From NCBI RefSeq assembly GCF_036245865.1, contig NZ_BTTW01000010.1, positions 248,001-312,000 of the forward strand: a DNA stretch of 64,000 nt, written 5' to 3'. The DNA is from Corallococcus caeni (GTDB lineage Bacteria; Myxococcota; Myxococcia; Myxococcales; Myxococcaceae). The notes under the pieces were generated by a model, which did no database searches, had not been told where the DNA came from, and worked only from the letters and a program-made list of their open reading frames with translations. Below are positions 1-7,751 of the stretch, one piece after another (the stretch's first letter is position 1; every line of letters starts with the position of its first letter). The position numbers and the translations under genes were made by a program.

Positions 1-2006
1 CGCTCCACCACGTCGCGCACCTGCGCGGCCAGGGTGGGGTCCTCCACGGGCGCCAGTATCTCCACGCGGTGGTCCAGGTTGCGCGGCATCAGGTCCGCGG
101 ACCCGATGTAGCAGCGCGACGTCGCGCCCCGGTCGAAGGCGTAGATGCGCGGGTGCTCCAGGAAGCGGCCCAGGTTGGACACCACCCGGATGTTCTCCGA
201 CACGCCCGGCAGGCCCGGCCGCAGGCAGCAGATGCCGCGCACGTTGAGCTCCACGCGCACGCCCGCGCGGGACGCGTCGTAGAGCGCGCGGATGATGCCC
301 GGGTCCACCAGCGCGTTCATCTTCATCAGGATGCGCGCGGGGGCCTCCGGCGTGTGCGCCGCGACCGTCTTGCGGATCTCCTCCATCAGCCCTTCGCGCA
401 TGGTCAGCGGCGCCACCAGCAGCTTGCGGAAGGAGCGCGGCCGGCCAAAGCCGGTGAGGAAGTTGAAGACGTCCGCCACGTCCGCGCCGATGTCCGGGTC
501 CGTGGTGAACAACCCCAGGTCCGTGTAGAGCCGCGCCGTCTTCGGGTTGTAGTTGCCCGTGCCGATGTGCACGTAGTGCCGCACCCGCTCGCCCTCGCGC
601 CGCACGATGAGGATGGCCTTCGCGTGCGTCTTCAGGCTGGGAATCCCGTACACGACGTGCACGCCCGCCTCTTCCAGCGCGTTCGCCCAGCGGATGTTGG
701 TGCGCTCGTCGAAGCGGGCCTTCAGCTCCACCATGCACACCGCCTGCTTGCCGTGCTCCGTCGCGCGGATGAGCGCGGGCACCAGCGGTGAGCTGTCCGA
801 CGTGCGGTACACCGTCTGCTTCAGCGCCAGCACGTCCGGGTCCTCCACCGCCTCGCTCACGAAGCGCTCCACCGACGTGGTGAAGGACTCGTAGGGGTGG
901 TGCACCAGCAGGTCGCCCCGGCGCATCGCGGACATCACCGTGCCCCCGCCGTCCGGGGACTCGTTGTCCGTGCGCAGCCGCGCCTGCGTCACCGGCGTCC
1001 ACGGCGGGTCGCGCTGCTCGGAGAAGCCCGGCGTCATCGCCAGCGACATCACGTCCGCCAGGTCCAGCAGGCCGTGCTCCTCGTACACCTGCCGGGGCTC
1101 CAGCGTCAGCGCCTCCACCAGCGGCTCCAGCAGCTTCGCGTTCATCCCCGCCTGGATCTCCAGGCGGATGACGTCCCCGAAGCGGCGCTGGCTCAGCTCC
1201 GTCTCCACCGCCTTGAGCAGGTCCTCCGCGTCCTCGGACACGGTGAAGTCCGCGTCGCGCGTCACGCGGAACAGGCTCCAGTTGAGGACCTCCATCCCGG
1301 GGAACAGGTCCCCCAGGTGCTGCGCGATGATCTCCTCCAGCGGCACGAAGAGCGTGCCCCCCTTGAGCGGCACGAAGCGGGGCAATATCTCCTTGGGCAC
1401 CTTCACCCGCGCCACGCTCTCCTCCTCCGCCACCGGGTCCCGCAGCAGCACCGCGAGGCTCAGGGACAGGTTGGAGATGTACGGGAAGTGCCGCCCCAGC
1501 CCGATGGCCAGCGGCGTGAGCACGGGGAAGATCTGCTCACGGAAGCGCTGGTCCACCTGCGCGCGCTGGTCCGCGTCCAGCTCCTTCATGGACAGGATGC
1601 GCAGGCCCTTCTCCGCCAGCGCGGGGCGCAACACCTTCTCGAAGCAGTCCGCGTGGCGCCGGCCCTGCTCCAGGATGCCCGTGTGCAGCTTGTCCAGCGT
1701 GTCGCCGGGGGACGCGCCGTCCGGCACCAGCCGGCCCACGCGCGCGGCGATCTGCTCGTGCAGCCGCGCCACGCGGATCATGAAGAACTCGTCCAGGTTG
1801 CGCGCGTAGATGGAGATGAACTTCAGCCGCTCCATCAGCGGCACCTCCGGGGACTCCGCCAGCTGGAGCACCCGGTCGTTGAAGGCCAGCCACGACAGCT
1901 CCCGGTTGAAGAACAGGCCGCTGTCCGGCACCTCCGTGCCCGGCGGGACGACGTCCCGGTCCAGGGTCTTCTGGGCGGTGTTTTTCGCGGCGGCGCGCTT
2001 CGCCAT
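1..2006 (-). CDS. ppk1: Polyphosphate kinase 1, C-terminus cut by window edge
   Basis: Reversible transfer of the ATP gamma-phosphate to inorganic polyphosphate in the cytoplasm. About 668 codons are visible and the frame is still open at base 1; the family is usually 690-720 residues, so only the last few dozen residues are missing. Seen: the N-terminal signature FFNRELSWLAFNDRVL, the HAK motif in SLKTHAKAIL (the autophosphorylated His of the family), HIGTGNYNPKTARLYTDLGL, and the C-terminal block YIGSADLMPRNLDHRVEIL. The ATG at 2006 is preceded by AGGAGT about 9 bases upstream. It is divergent from the gene starting at 2219, with about 210 bases between them. The N-terminus has a short Lys/Ala-rich extension before the PPK N-domain. 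Identity is secure; regulation is not visible. Confidence 0.96.
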   Translation of the reverse strand, partial: MAKRAAAKNTAQKTLDRDVVPPGTEVPDSGLFFNRELSWLAFNDRVLQLAESPEVPLMERLKFISIYARNLDEFFMIRVARLHEQIAARVGRLVPDGASPGDTLDKLHTGILEQGRRHADCFEKVLRPALAEKGLRILSMKELDADQRAQVDQRFREQIFPVLTPLAIGLGRHFPYISNLSLSLAVLLRDPVAEEESVARVKVPKEILPRFVPLKGGTLFVPLEEIIAQHLGDLFPGMEVLNWSLFRVTRDADFTVSEDAEDLLKAVETELSQRRFGDVIRLEIQAGMNAKLLEPLVEALTLEPRQVYEEHGLLDLADVMSLAMTPGFSEQRDPPWTPVTQARLRTDNESPDGGGTVMSAMRRGDLLVHHPYESFTTSVERFVSEAVEDPDVLALKQTVYRTSDSSPLVPALIRATEHGKQAVCMVELKARFDERTNIRWANALEEAGVHVVYGIPSLKTHAKAILIVRREGERVRHYVHIGTGNYNPKTARLYTDLGLFTTDPDIGADVADVFNFLTGFGRPRSFRKLLVAPLTMREGLMEEIRKTVAAHTPEAPARILMKMNALVDPGIIRALYDASRAGVRVELNVRGICCLRPGLPGVSENIRVVSNLGRFLEHPRIYAFDRGATSRCYIGSADLMPRNLDHRVEILAPVEDPTLAAQVRDVVE

Positions 2007-2218
2007 GACGTGTGACTCCTCGAGATGAAGCCTCAGGGTGTGCCCTCTAGCAGTCCGGCACCGCGCGAATTGTGAACTTGCACGTCTGGCCTGGAACCGG
2101 ACATCCGGGCGTATCCCACCCTGGACGACTCCGGCAGCGGACAGCGGGGCGTACGGGCTGTGGACTCCCCGGCAGTCCATCGCTTGAATCCGGCGCGGAC
2201 TGACGGCATTCAAGAGGG

Positions 2219-2716
2219 GTGAGCGCTCCCAATCCCCCGCTTCCCTCCGTTCCAGACGGTGCCCCGGCGGACACGTCCCCGGACGCCCTGTTCACGGCCT
2301 TCCGTGAGGGGGCCCAGAAGAAGTCCGGCCGCTTCACCTTCACCTGGTTCGTGGCCGCCGCGGTGCCGGTGGTGCTCGCGCTGGGCTTCCTCGGCCTCTG
2401 GCGCGCGAACGGGACGTCCTTCTCCGTCGTCACGCCGCACGGCATCAAGGTGCTGCGCGCGGGCATGACCACCCAGGAGGTGGGGGGCCTGCTGGGCAAC
2501 CCGCTCACGCTCCAGAAGCAGGGCGCCCAGGACTGCTACCGCTACGGCCGGCCCAACTTCGTGAACGAGGTCTTCGTCGTGTACTCCGTCTGCTACGAGC
2601 AGGGGCAGGTGCGCGACGTGCTCACGCACCAGTACTCGGCCTGGCAGATAGACCCCGCCACGGGCACCTTCGTCGCGCCCGGGCAGCCCGCCGCGCCCAA
2701 GAACCCGGCGGGGTAG
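2219..2716 (+). CDS. Single-pass membrane protein with BamE/SmpA-like domain
   Basis: 165 residues. An acidic, Pro-rich N-terminus of about 40 residues is followed by one membrane segment (about 42-62, FVAAAVPVVLALGFLGLW), then a region matching the BamE/SmpA/OmlA pattern: GIKVLRAGMTTQEVGGLLG with NPLT after it, and a tyrosine-rich strand (CYRYG). In the family this fold is a small periplasmic protein-interaction module; here it is anchored by an uncleaved segment rather than a lipid, so it is not BamE itself. The start is GTG with AAGAGGG almost touching it, an unusually short spacing, so the true start could be slightly different. It converges on the trigger-factor paralogue 10 bases downstream. 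Function unknown. Confidence 0.7.
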   Translation: MSAPNPPLPSVPDGAPADTSPDALFTAFREGAQKKSGRFTFTWFVAAAVPVVLALGFLGLWRANGTSFSVVTPHGIKVLRAGMTTQEVGGLLGNPLTLQKQGAQDCYRYGRPNFVNEVFVVYSVCYEQGQVRDVLTHQYSAWQIDPATGTFVAPGQPAAPKNPAG

Positions 2717-2726
2717 CGCTCAGCCC

Positions 2727-3938
2727 TCAAGCGAGCCCTTCCTCGGCGCCCTCGAAGGTCACCCGGGCCTGCGTCATCACGTGCTCCACGGCGAGCAGGT
2801 GCCACGCGACGTCGGTCATCTGCGCGGACGCGGCCGGGTCCAGCATGGACTCGCGCAGCTGCGCCTCGGTGATGCCGAAGGGCTCCGAGGACTCCTTGAG
2901 CAGCTCCAGCGCGGCCTGCGGCGTGAGCTGGAGCTTGTCCCGCTGCGCGATGGCGCGGAGCACCAGGGCAATCTTCAGCCGGCGCTCCACGTCGTCGCGG
3001 ATGCCCGGGTGGTGCAGCCAGCCGTCCAGCGCCTCCTGCTGCTCCTCCAGGCTGAAGAACTTCTGCGCCAGCACCTCGCCCTCCGCCTGCTGCCAGCGGC
3101 GGCGGATCTCCTCGTCCACCAGCGCCTTGGGCACGGTGACGTTGGAGCGGGCGACGATTTCGTCCAGCACCCGGTTGCGCGCGTCCACCCAGAGCATGTC
3201 GGCCATCTCGCCCTCCATCTCCTCCACGATGGAGCTCATGACCTCCTCGTGCGTGGAGCCGCGGCCCAGCTGCTGGAGGAAGGCGTCCGACTCCGTGTCG
3301 GGCATGCGCACCTCGCGCGCGGCCTTCACGTCCACCAGGAAGCGCGCCGGCATGCCGCGCAGCTGCTCCGCCGGGTAGTTGTCCGGCAGCACCAGCCCCA
3401 CCTCCACGCTGTCGCCCACGCTGGCCTCGGCGATGACCTCCGCGAAGCCGGGCAGCATCACCTGGGGGGCCAGCTCCATCCAGTAGCCCACGCGGGTGCT
3501 CAGCGGGATGAGGCGGCCGTTGGCGTAGCCCAGGATGTCCAGCTGCACGTCGTCGCCCATGGCCAGCGCCTCGCCCTCCGCGCGCGGCCGGGCCTCCGCC
3601 TTCGCGCGGGCCAGCTCGTGGAAGCGCTCCAGGAGGTCCTCCTCCGTGAGGTCCTCGCCCTGCGGCACCCGGATGTTCAGGTTCTCCAGCGAGGGGGCCT
3701 TCACCTCCGGCAGGTCCGCCTGGTGGCCCAGGCCGGGCGCGACGGGCAGCCGCTGCACCAGCTGCCGCACGGGGGCCTCCACCGGGGCGGCGGGCGCTTC
3801 CGCGGGCCTGGAGCTGGCGGGGGGCTTGACGCTTCCGGAAGGGGCGGCGGCGGACTTCGCCGGCTTCGCCGGGGCGGAAGACGGGCCGGACGCCTTGGCG
3901 GCCGGAGACTTCTCAGGGGGGTTCTTCTTCGTGGCCAC
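2727..3938 (-). CDS. Trigger-factor paralogue (FKBP plus chaperone C-domain)
   Basis: 403 residues. Residues 1-75 are a low-complexity Lys/Pro/Ala tail. About 127-210 resemble the trigger-factor FKBP-type peptidyl-prolyl isomerase domain (GDDVQLDILGYANGRLIPLS, MLPGFAEVIAEASVGDSVEV). 215-390 are the helical SurA-like trigger-factor C-domain. The N-terminal ribosome-binding domain with its Phe-Arg-x-Gly-Lys-x-Pro signature is not present, so this is probably not the canonical ribosome-bound factor. The GTG at 3938 was chosen because AGGAGG lies 7 bases upstream (3946-3951); the frame also opens at 4001 but without a site. Role inferred: a specialised cytoplasmic folding chaperone or isomerase. 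A second, standard tig gene would be expected elsewhere. Confidence 0.8.
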   Translation of the reverse strand: MATKKNPPEKSPAAKASGPSSAPAKPAKSAAAPSGSVKPPASSRPAEAPAAPVEAPVRQLVQRLPVAPGLGHQADLPEVKAPSLENLNIRVPQGEDLTEEDLLERFHELARAKAEARPRAEGEALAMGDDVQLDILGYANGRLIPLSTRVGYWMELAPQVMLPGFAEVIAEASVGDSVEVGLVLPDNYPAEQLRGMPARFLVDVKAAREVRMPDTESDAFLQQLGRGSTHEEVMSSIVEEMEGEMADMLWVDARNRVLDEIVARSNVTVPKALVDEEIRRRWQQAEGEVLAQKFFSLEEQQEALDGWLHHPGIRDDVERRLKIALVLRAIAQRDKLQLTPQAALELLKESSEPFGITEAQLRESMLDPAASAQMTDVAWHLLAVEHVMTQARVTFEGAEEGLA

Positions 3939-4042
3939 CGGAGGGCCTCCTGGCAGGTAGCGACCGTGGTCCCAGAGGGGATTGAAACGAGCGCGTCTCA
4001 CTCGGCCACGGTGCCTACCAGAAAAGAGCCCTCCGGGGACAT

Positions 4043-4064
4043 CCCCGGGCCTTGTAGCCCGGGG
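4043..4064 (-). terminator. GC-rich hairpin after the Ala-rich gene
   Basis: A perfect inverted repeat with 8-bp arms (CCCCGGGC at 4043-4050 and GCCCGGGG at 4057-4064) and a 6-base loop lies just after the stop codon of the gene at 4087-5100 and before the start of the next minus-strand gene. There is no strong U tract, so it may attenuate rather than terminate. Confidence 0.45.
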
Positions 4065-4086
4065 CCCTCACGTCACCGCGTCCGCT

Positions 4087-5100
4087 CTAGCCGAACAGGC
4101 CGCCGACGAAGCTGGAGACGGCGGAGACGGCGGCGCCCACCTGGCTGACCACCGGGATGTTGGTGGCGGCGGCGATGGAGCCCACGGCGGTGATGACGCC
4201 CGTGACCTTCTTGGTGGTGCTGGCGTTCGGGTCGCGCAGGGTGGAGATGGCGTTCGCCGTGTCGAAGGCGGCGATGGCGATGTTGGCGCCCGGGGCGAAG
4301 CGGCCAGCGGCCTTGGCCAGGGTGCCCCCGGCGGCGCGGGCGGCGGCGGTCGCGCCGGCCTTGGCGGCGGCCTTGCCACCCTCGGACAGCGCGGCGCGGG
4401 CGGCGGCGCGGGTCGCGGTGCCGGTGGCGACCTTCAGGGCCACGCCGGACTCACCGACGGCGGTCTTCAGCGCGGTGCGCACGCCGCTCTTGATGGCGGA
4501 GGAGGCGCCCCCCTCGAAGGCGGCCTTGGCGGCGGCGCCGGCGGCGGCGCGGGCCAGCTTGGGGCCGGCGCCCGGGACGGCGGCCTTGAAGGCGCCGCTG
4601 GCGGCCTTGTACGCGCTGCCGAACTTGGTCACGTCGCGGGCCAGCTCCAGGCCGCCCTTGACGGTGCCGACCGCGGTCTTGCCGGCGGTGGCGACGGAGC
4701 CCAGCGCCTTGTTCCAGTCCTCGCTGGAGCCGGAGCGCACCGCGTTGCGCACGTCACCGATGGCCGTGCCGGCCTGGCCCACCAGCTTCACGGCGTTGGT
4801 GATGGTGCCCACCGCGCCGCCCGCGATGCCCAGCTTGCCCTTGAGGTCCAGCTTCGTCTTCGGGTCGGTGGCCTTGGAGACCAGCTTGTCGACGTTGCCC
4901 TTCAGCGTCGCCTTGAAGCCGTCCGTCTTCAGGCTCTTGACGTTGTCGAAGCCGTCCTTCACGGCCGTCTTCACCTTGTTGAAGGTGTCGTAGCCCTTCT
5001 TCGCCTGCGTCCCGATGTCCTTCGCCGCCTTGATGGGGTCCTGCTGCACGTGGCGGATGGTGTTGCTGACGGCACTGCGGGCGCGGTCGATGAGGCTCAT
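4087..5100 (-). CDS. Ala/Lys/Thr-rich amphipathic protein, unknown family
   Basis: 337 residues, not recognised. The N-terminal 110 residues are Lys/Asp-rich and helical. Residues 110-270 are a run of Ala/Gly/Lys/Thr segments with a loose 11-20 residue periodicity, and the last 70 residues are apolar (ITAVGSIAAATNIPVVSQVG, ending SFVGGLFG). There is no signal peptide, Cys or His cluster. The ATG follows GAGGGAG by 8 bases. The composition recalls histone-like tails or membrane-inserting amphipathic proteins, but that is only a resemblance. It is a likely single-gene unit, since the hairpin at 4043-4064 follows its stop. Confidence 0.75.
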   Translation of the reverse strand: MSLIDRARSAVSNTIRHVQQDPIKAAKDIGTQAKKGYDTFNKVKTAVKDGFDNVKSLKTDGFKATLKGNVDKLVSKATDPKTKLDLKGKLGIAGGAVGTITNAVKLVGQAGTAIGDVRNAVRSGSSEDWNKALGSVATAGKTAVGTVKGGLELARDVTKFGSAYKAASGAFKAAVPGAGPKLARAAAGAAAKAAFEGGASSAIKSGVRTALKTAVGESGVALKVATGTATRAAARAALSEGGKAAAKAGATAAARAAGGTLAKAAGRFAPGANIAIAAFDTANAISTLRDPNASTTKKVTGVITAVGSIAAATNIPVVSQVGAAVSAVSSFVGGLFG

Positions 5101-5247
5101 TTCGGGGCTCCCTCGTCGGAGTTCGAGGAAAATTGGGAAGGGCTGCGGACGACTTGCCGGGATTATCGCGCCGGCCCCCGATCAGTTGCGTAGCACCTCA
5201 CATCCGCTGAGAAGGTGGGTGGAAGTCCCCGGTTGTGGCACGGCGCG

Positions 5248-7482
5248 TCAGCGTCCGCGGCAGTCCGGGTCCGCGTCATCGGCCCGGCCATCCGCGTCAT
5301 TGTCCGCGCCGTCGTGGCAGTGGCCGGCCTCCGAGGAGACCCACTCGGTGACGTGGAGGGTGTAGCGGATGGGGGTGTCCTGGTCCGGCCGGGCCATGCC
5401 GTCCACCACCACCAGCACCGTCTGCCCCTGGGCCAGGGTGAGCTTCAGCGCGGGGGCCCCCTGTGTCGTGGGATGTGGGTTCGCGGCGCAGCCCAGCTCC
5501 GTGCCCCGGCAGCCGGTGAGGAGGTACAGGGCGTGGCCGCCCGCGTCCGGGTCCCCGGCGGGCGAGGTGTCGAAGACGAAGGTGCCGGCCTTCGGTGCCG
5601 TCCAGAGGTGGGCGCGGTCCTGCTGGAGCAGCGCGCCGCAGGTGCCCTGGAAGCCGTCGCCGGAGAGGGCGGTCTCCCCCTGGAAGGTGACGGGCAGGGC
5701 GCTGCCCAGGTCGTGGTGGGCGCAGCCCTGGCCCTTGCAGCGGGGGTCGTCGCGGCACTCGGTGTCCGCGCAGTCCACCCAGCGGTCCCCGTCGTTGTCC
5801 ATGTTGTCGAAGCAGGCGCCGGCCTCGCTGGAGCGCAGCTCGTCGATGTGCAGCGCGAAGGAGCCCTGGGTGAAGGACCCGCCGGCCACGGCGTCCACCG
5901 TCACCAGGACCCGCTGGCCCTTCGTCAGCGTCACCGCCACGCGGGCTCCGCCGCCGTAGCTGATGCCGTCCGACGCGCACGCCAGCTCCTGGCCGCCGCA
6001 GCCGTCCGCGTACACGGCGATGACGGAGCGCACCGCCGAGCGGGCCGTGTCGAAGGTGAAGGTGCCCGCGCGCGGCGCCGTCCACAGGTAGCCCCGGTCC
6101 GGGGCGCCCGCGCCTCCGCAGGAAGCGGCGTGGTCGTCCCGGGCCTCCACGGTGGAGCCCGTCAGCGACACCGGCAGCGCGCTGCCCAGGTCGCGGTCCA
6201 CGCAGAGGGGCTCCGGGGGCGCGCAGACGTTGGGCACGCCCGTGCCGGCGCAGGTCTCCGGCGCCGCGCAGGTGCCACACTCCAGCGTGCCGCCGCAGCC
6301 GTCCGCCACCTGGCCGCACGTCGCGCCCAGGAAGCCGCAGGTGGCGGGCCGGCAGCCGGGCGCCGCGCAGACGTTGGCCACGCCGCCCCCGCCGCAGGTC
6401 TGGCCGTCCGCGCACGCGCCGCAGTCGAGCATCCCGCCGCAGCCGTCCGCGACCTGCCCGCAGTTCCTGCCCAGGGCCTGGCAGGTGGTGGGCGTGCACG
6501 CGGCCTTTCCGCAGACGTTGGGCACCCCGGCGCCGCCGCACGTCTGGGCCGCGAGGCAGCCTCCGCACTCCAGCACCGCGCCGCAGCCGTCGGACACCCG
6601 GCCGCAGTCCTTGCCCAGGCCCGCGCAGGTCACGGGCACGCAGGTGCCGGTGCCGCAGACGTTGGCCTGGCCCGCGCCGCCGCACGTCGCGTCCGCCGCG
6701 CAGGCGCCGCACTCCAGGACGCCGCCGCAGCCGTCCAGCACCTCGCCGCAGTTCCTGCCCAGGGCCTCGCAGGTGGCCGCCTGGCACAGGGGGGTGGCGC
6801 AGACGTTGGCCACGCCGCCCGCGCCGCACGTCTCGCCCGGTCCGCACGCGCCGCACTCCAGGACGCCGCCGCAGCCGTCGGACACGGGACCGCAGTCCTT
6901 GCCCAGGGCCTCGCAGGTGGTGGGGACGCACGGGGCGCGGCCGCACACGTTGGCGGTGCCGCCCCCGCCGCACGTCTCGTCCGGTCCGCACGCACCGCAC
7001 TCCAGGACGCCGCCGCAGCCGTCCGCCACCTGGCCGCAGGTCTTGGCCAGCGCCTCGCAGGTGGCGGGCACACAGGCCGGGGGCCCGCAGGCATTGGGCA
7101 CGCCCGCGCCGCCGCAGACCTCCGGGGTCGCGCACGCGCCGCAGTCCAGGACGCCGCCGCAGCCGTCCTGGAGCGCGCCGCAGGTGGCGCCCCGCGCCGC
7201 GCAGGTGGCGGGGACGCAGGGCATGGGGCCGCAGACGTTGGGCACGCCGCCCCCGCCGCACGCCTGGCCCTCCGCGCACTCCCCACAGTGCAGCGTGCCG
7301 CCGCACCCGTCGATGGCGTAGCCGCAGTCCAGCCCCTGGGACTCGCACGTCATGGGCGTGCAGAAGGACGGGGGCTTCAGGCTCAACAGCTCGGAGGTCG
7401 CGTCGTCAGGCAGCGTCCGGCCGCACGCCGTCCACACGCCCAGGAGGACCACCCATCCCGCCAGCCAGCCCGTCCGCCCCAT
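5248..7482 (-). CDS. Secreted Cys-repeat protein with two PPC-like domains
   Basis: 744 residues. The signal segment LAGWVVLLGVWTAC resembles a lipoprotein signal (Cys about 20), but Trp at -3 is not ideal. Residues about 40-425 are eight consecutive 48-residue repeats, each with eight Cys in the pattern C-x4-C-x6-C-x6-C-x5-C-x2-C-x5-C-x8-C and the core DGCGG-x-L-x-CG, suggesting four disulfides per unit. Two beta-sandwich domains follow (YLWTAPRAGTFTFDT and HLWTAPKAGTFVFDT), of the bacterial pre-peptidase C-terminal type, each followed by an acidic stretch such as DNMDNDGDRWVDC, likely calcium-binding. Inferred to be exported and surface- or envelope-attached, as a binding or structural protein. 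Start ATG follows GGAACGGAG. No catalytic motif seen. Confidence 0.85.
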   Translation of the reverse strand: MGRTGWLAGWVVLLGVWTACGRTLPDDATSELLSLKPPSFCTPMTCESQGLDCGYAIDGCGGTLHCGECAEGQACGGGGVPNVCGPMPCVPATCAARGATCGALQDGCGGVLDCGACATPEVCGGAGVPNACGPPACVPATCEALAKTCGQVADGCGGVLECGACGPDETCGGGGTANVCGRAPCVPTTCEALGKDCGPVSDGCGGVLECGACGPGETCGAGGVANVCATPLCQAATCEALGRNCGEVLDGCGGVLECGACAADATCGGAGQANVCGTGTCVPVTCAGLGKDCGRVSDGCGAVLECGGCLAAQTCGGAGVPNVCGKAACTPTTCQALGRNCGQVADGCGGMLDCGACADGQTCGGGGVANVCAAPGCRPATCGFLGATCGQVADGCGGTLECGTCAAPETCAGTGVPNVCAPPEPLCVDRDLGSALPVSLTGSTVEARDDHAASCGGAGAPDRGYLWTAPRAGTFTFDTARSAVRSVIAVYADGCGGQELACASDGISYGGGARVAVTLTKGQRVLVTVDAVAGGSFTQGSFALHIDELRSSEAGACFDNMDNDGDRWVDCADTECRDDPRCKGQGCAHHDLGSALPVTFQGETALSGDGFQGTCGALLQQDRAHLWTAPKAGTFVFDTSPAGDPDAGGHALYLLTGCRGTELGCAANPHPTTQGAPALKLTLAQGQTVLVVVDGMARPDQDTPIRYTLHVTEWVSSEAGHCHDGADNDADGRADDADPDCRGR

Positions 7483-7751
7483 GCTCCGTTCCCGCCACCC
7501 GTGAAGGGCCCGTCATCGGCCCCGGGTCGGAGGGTGGGGATCCGCCCGGTGCCCGCGAAGCGGTGGCAAGCCCCGGAGGGCCTCCAGCGGTCGGAAAGGC
7601 GTCACTGTCCCACCCCGCCCGCCGGGAAGGCGCGCACTGGTGGACACGGGACGGGCCAGGGAGGGGGGTGGGCGCGGTGGCGGGGGACCCCCACCGTGAA
7701 CGGACGCGGGGGGCGAACGGGACACGTCCGTCCGGCGGGGAAGGGACACCC

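Noticed and set aside
3939-4001. N-terminal extension of the trigger-factor paralogue to 4001
   Set aside because: No ribosome-binding site there, while AGGAGG is perfectly placed before the GTG at 3938.
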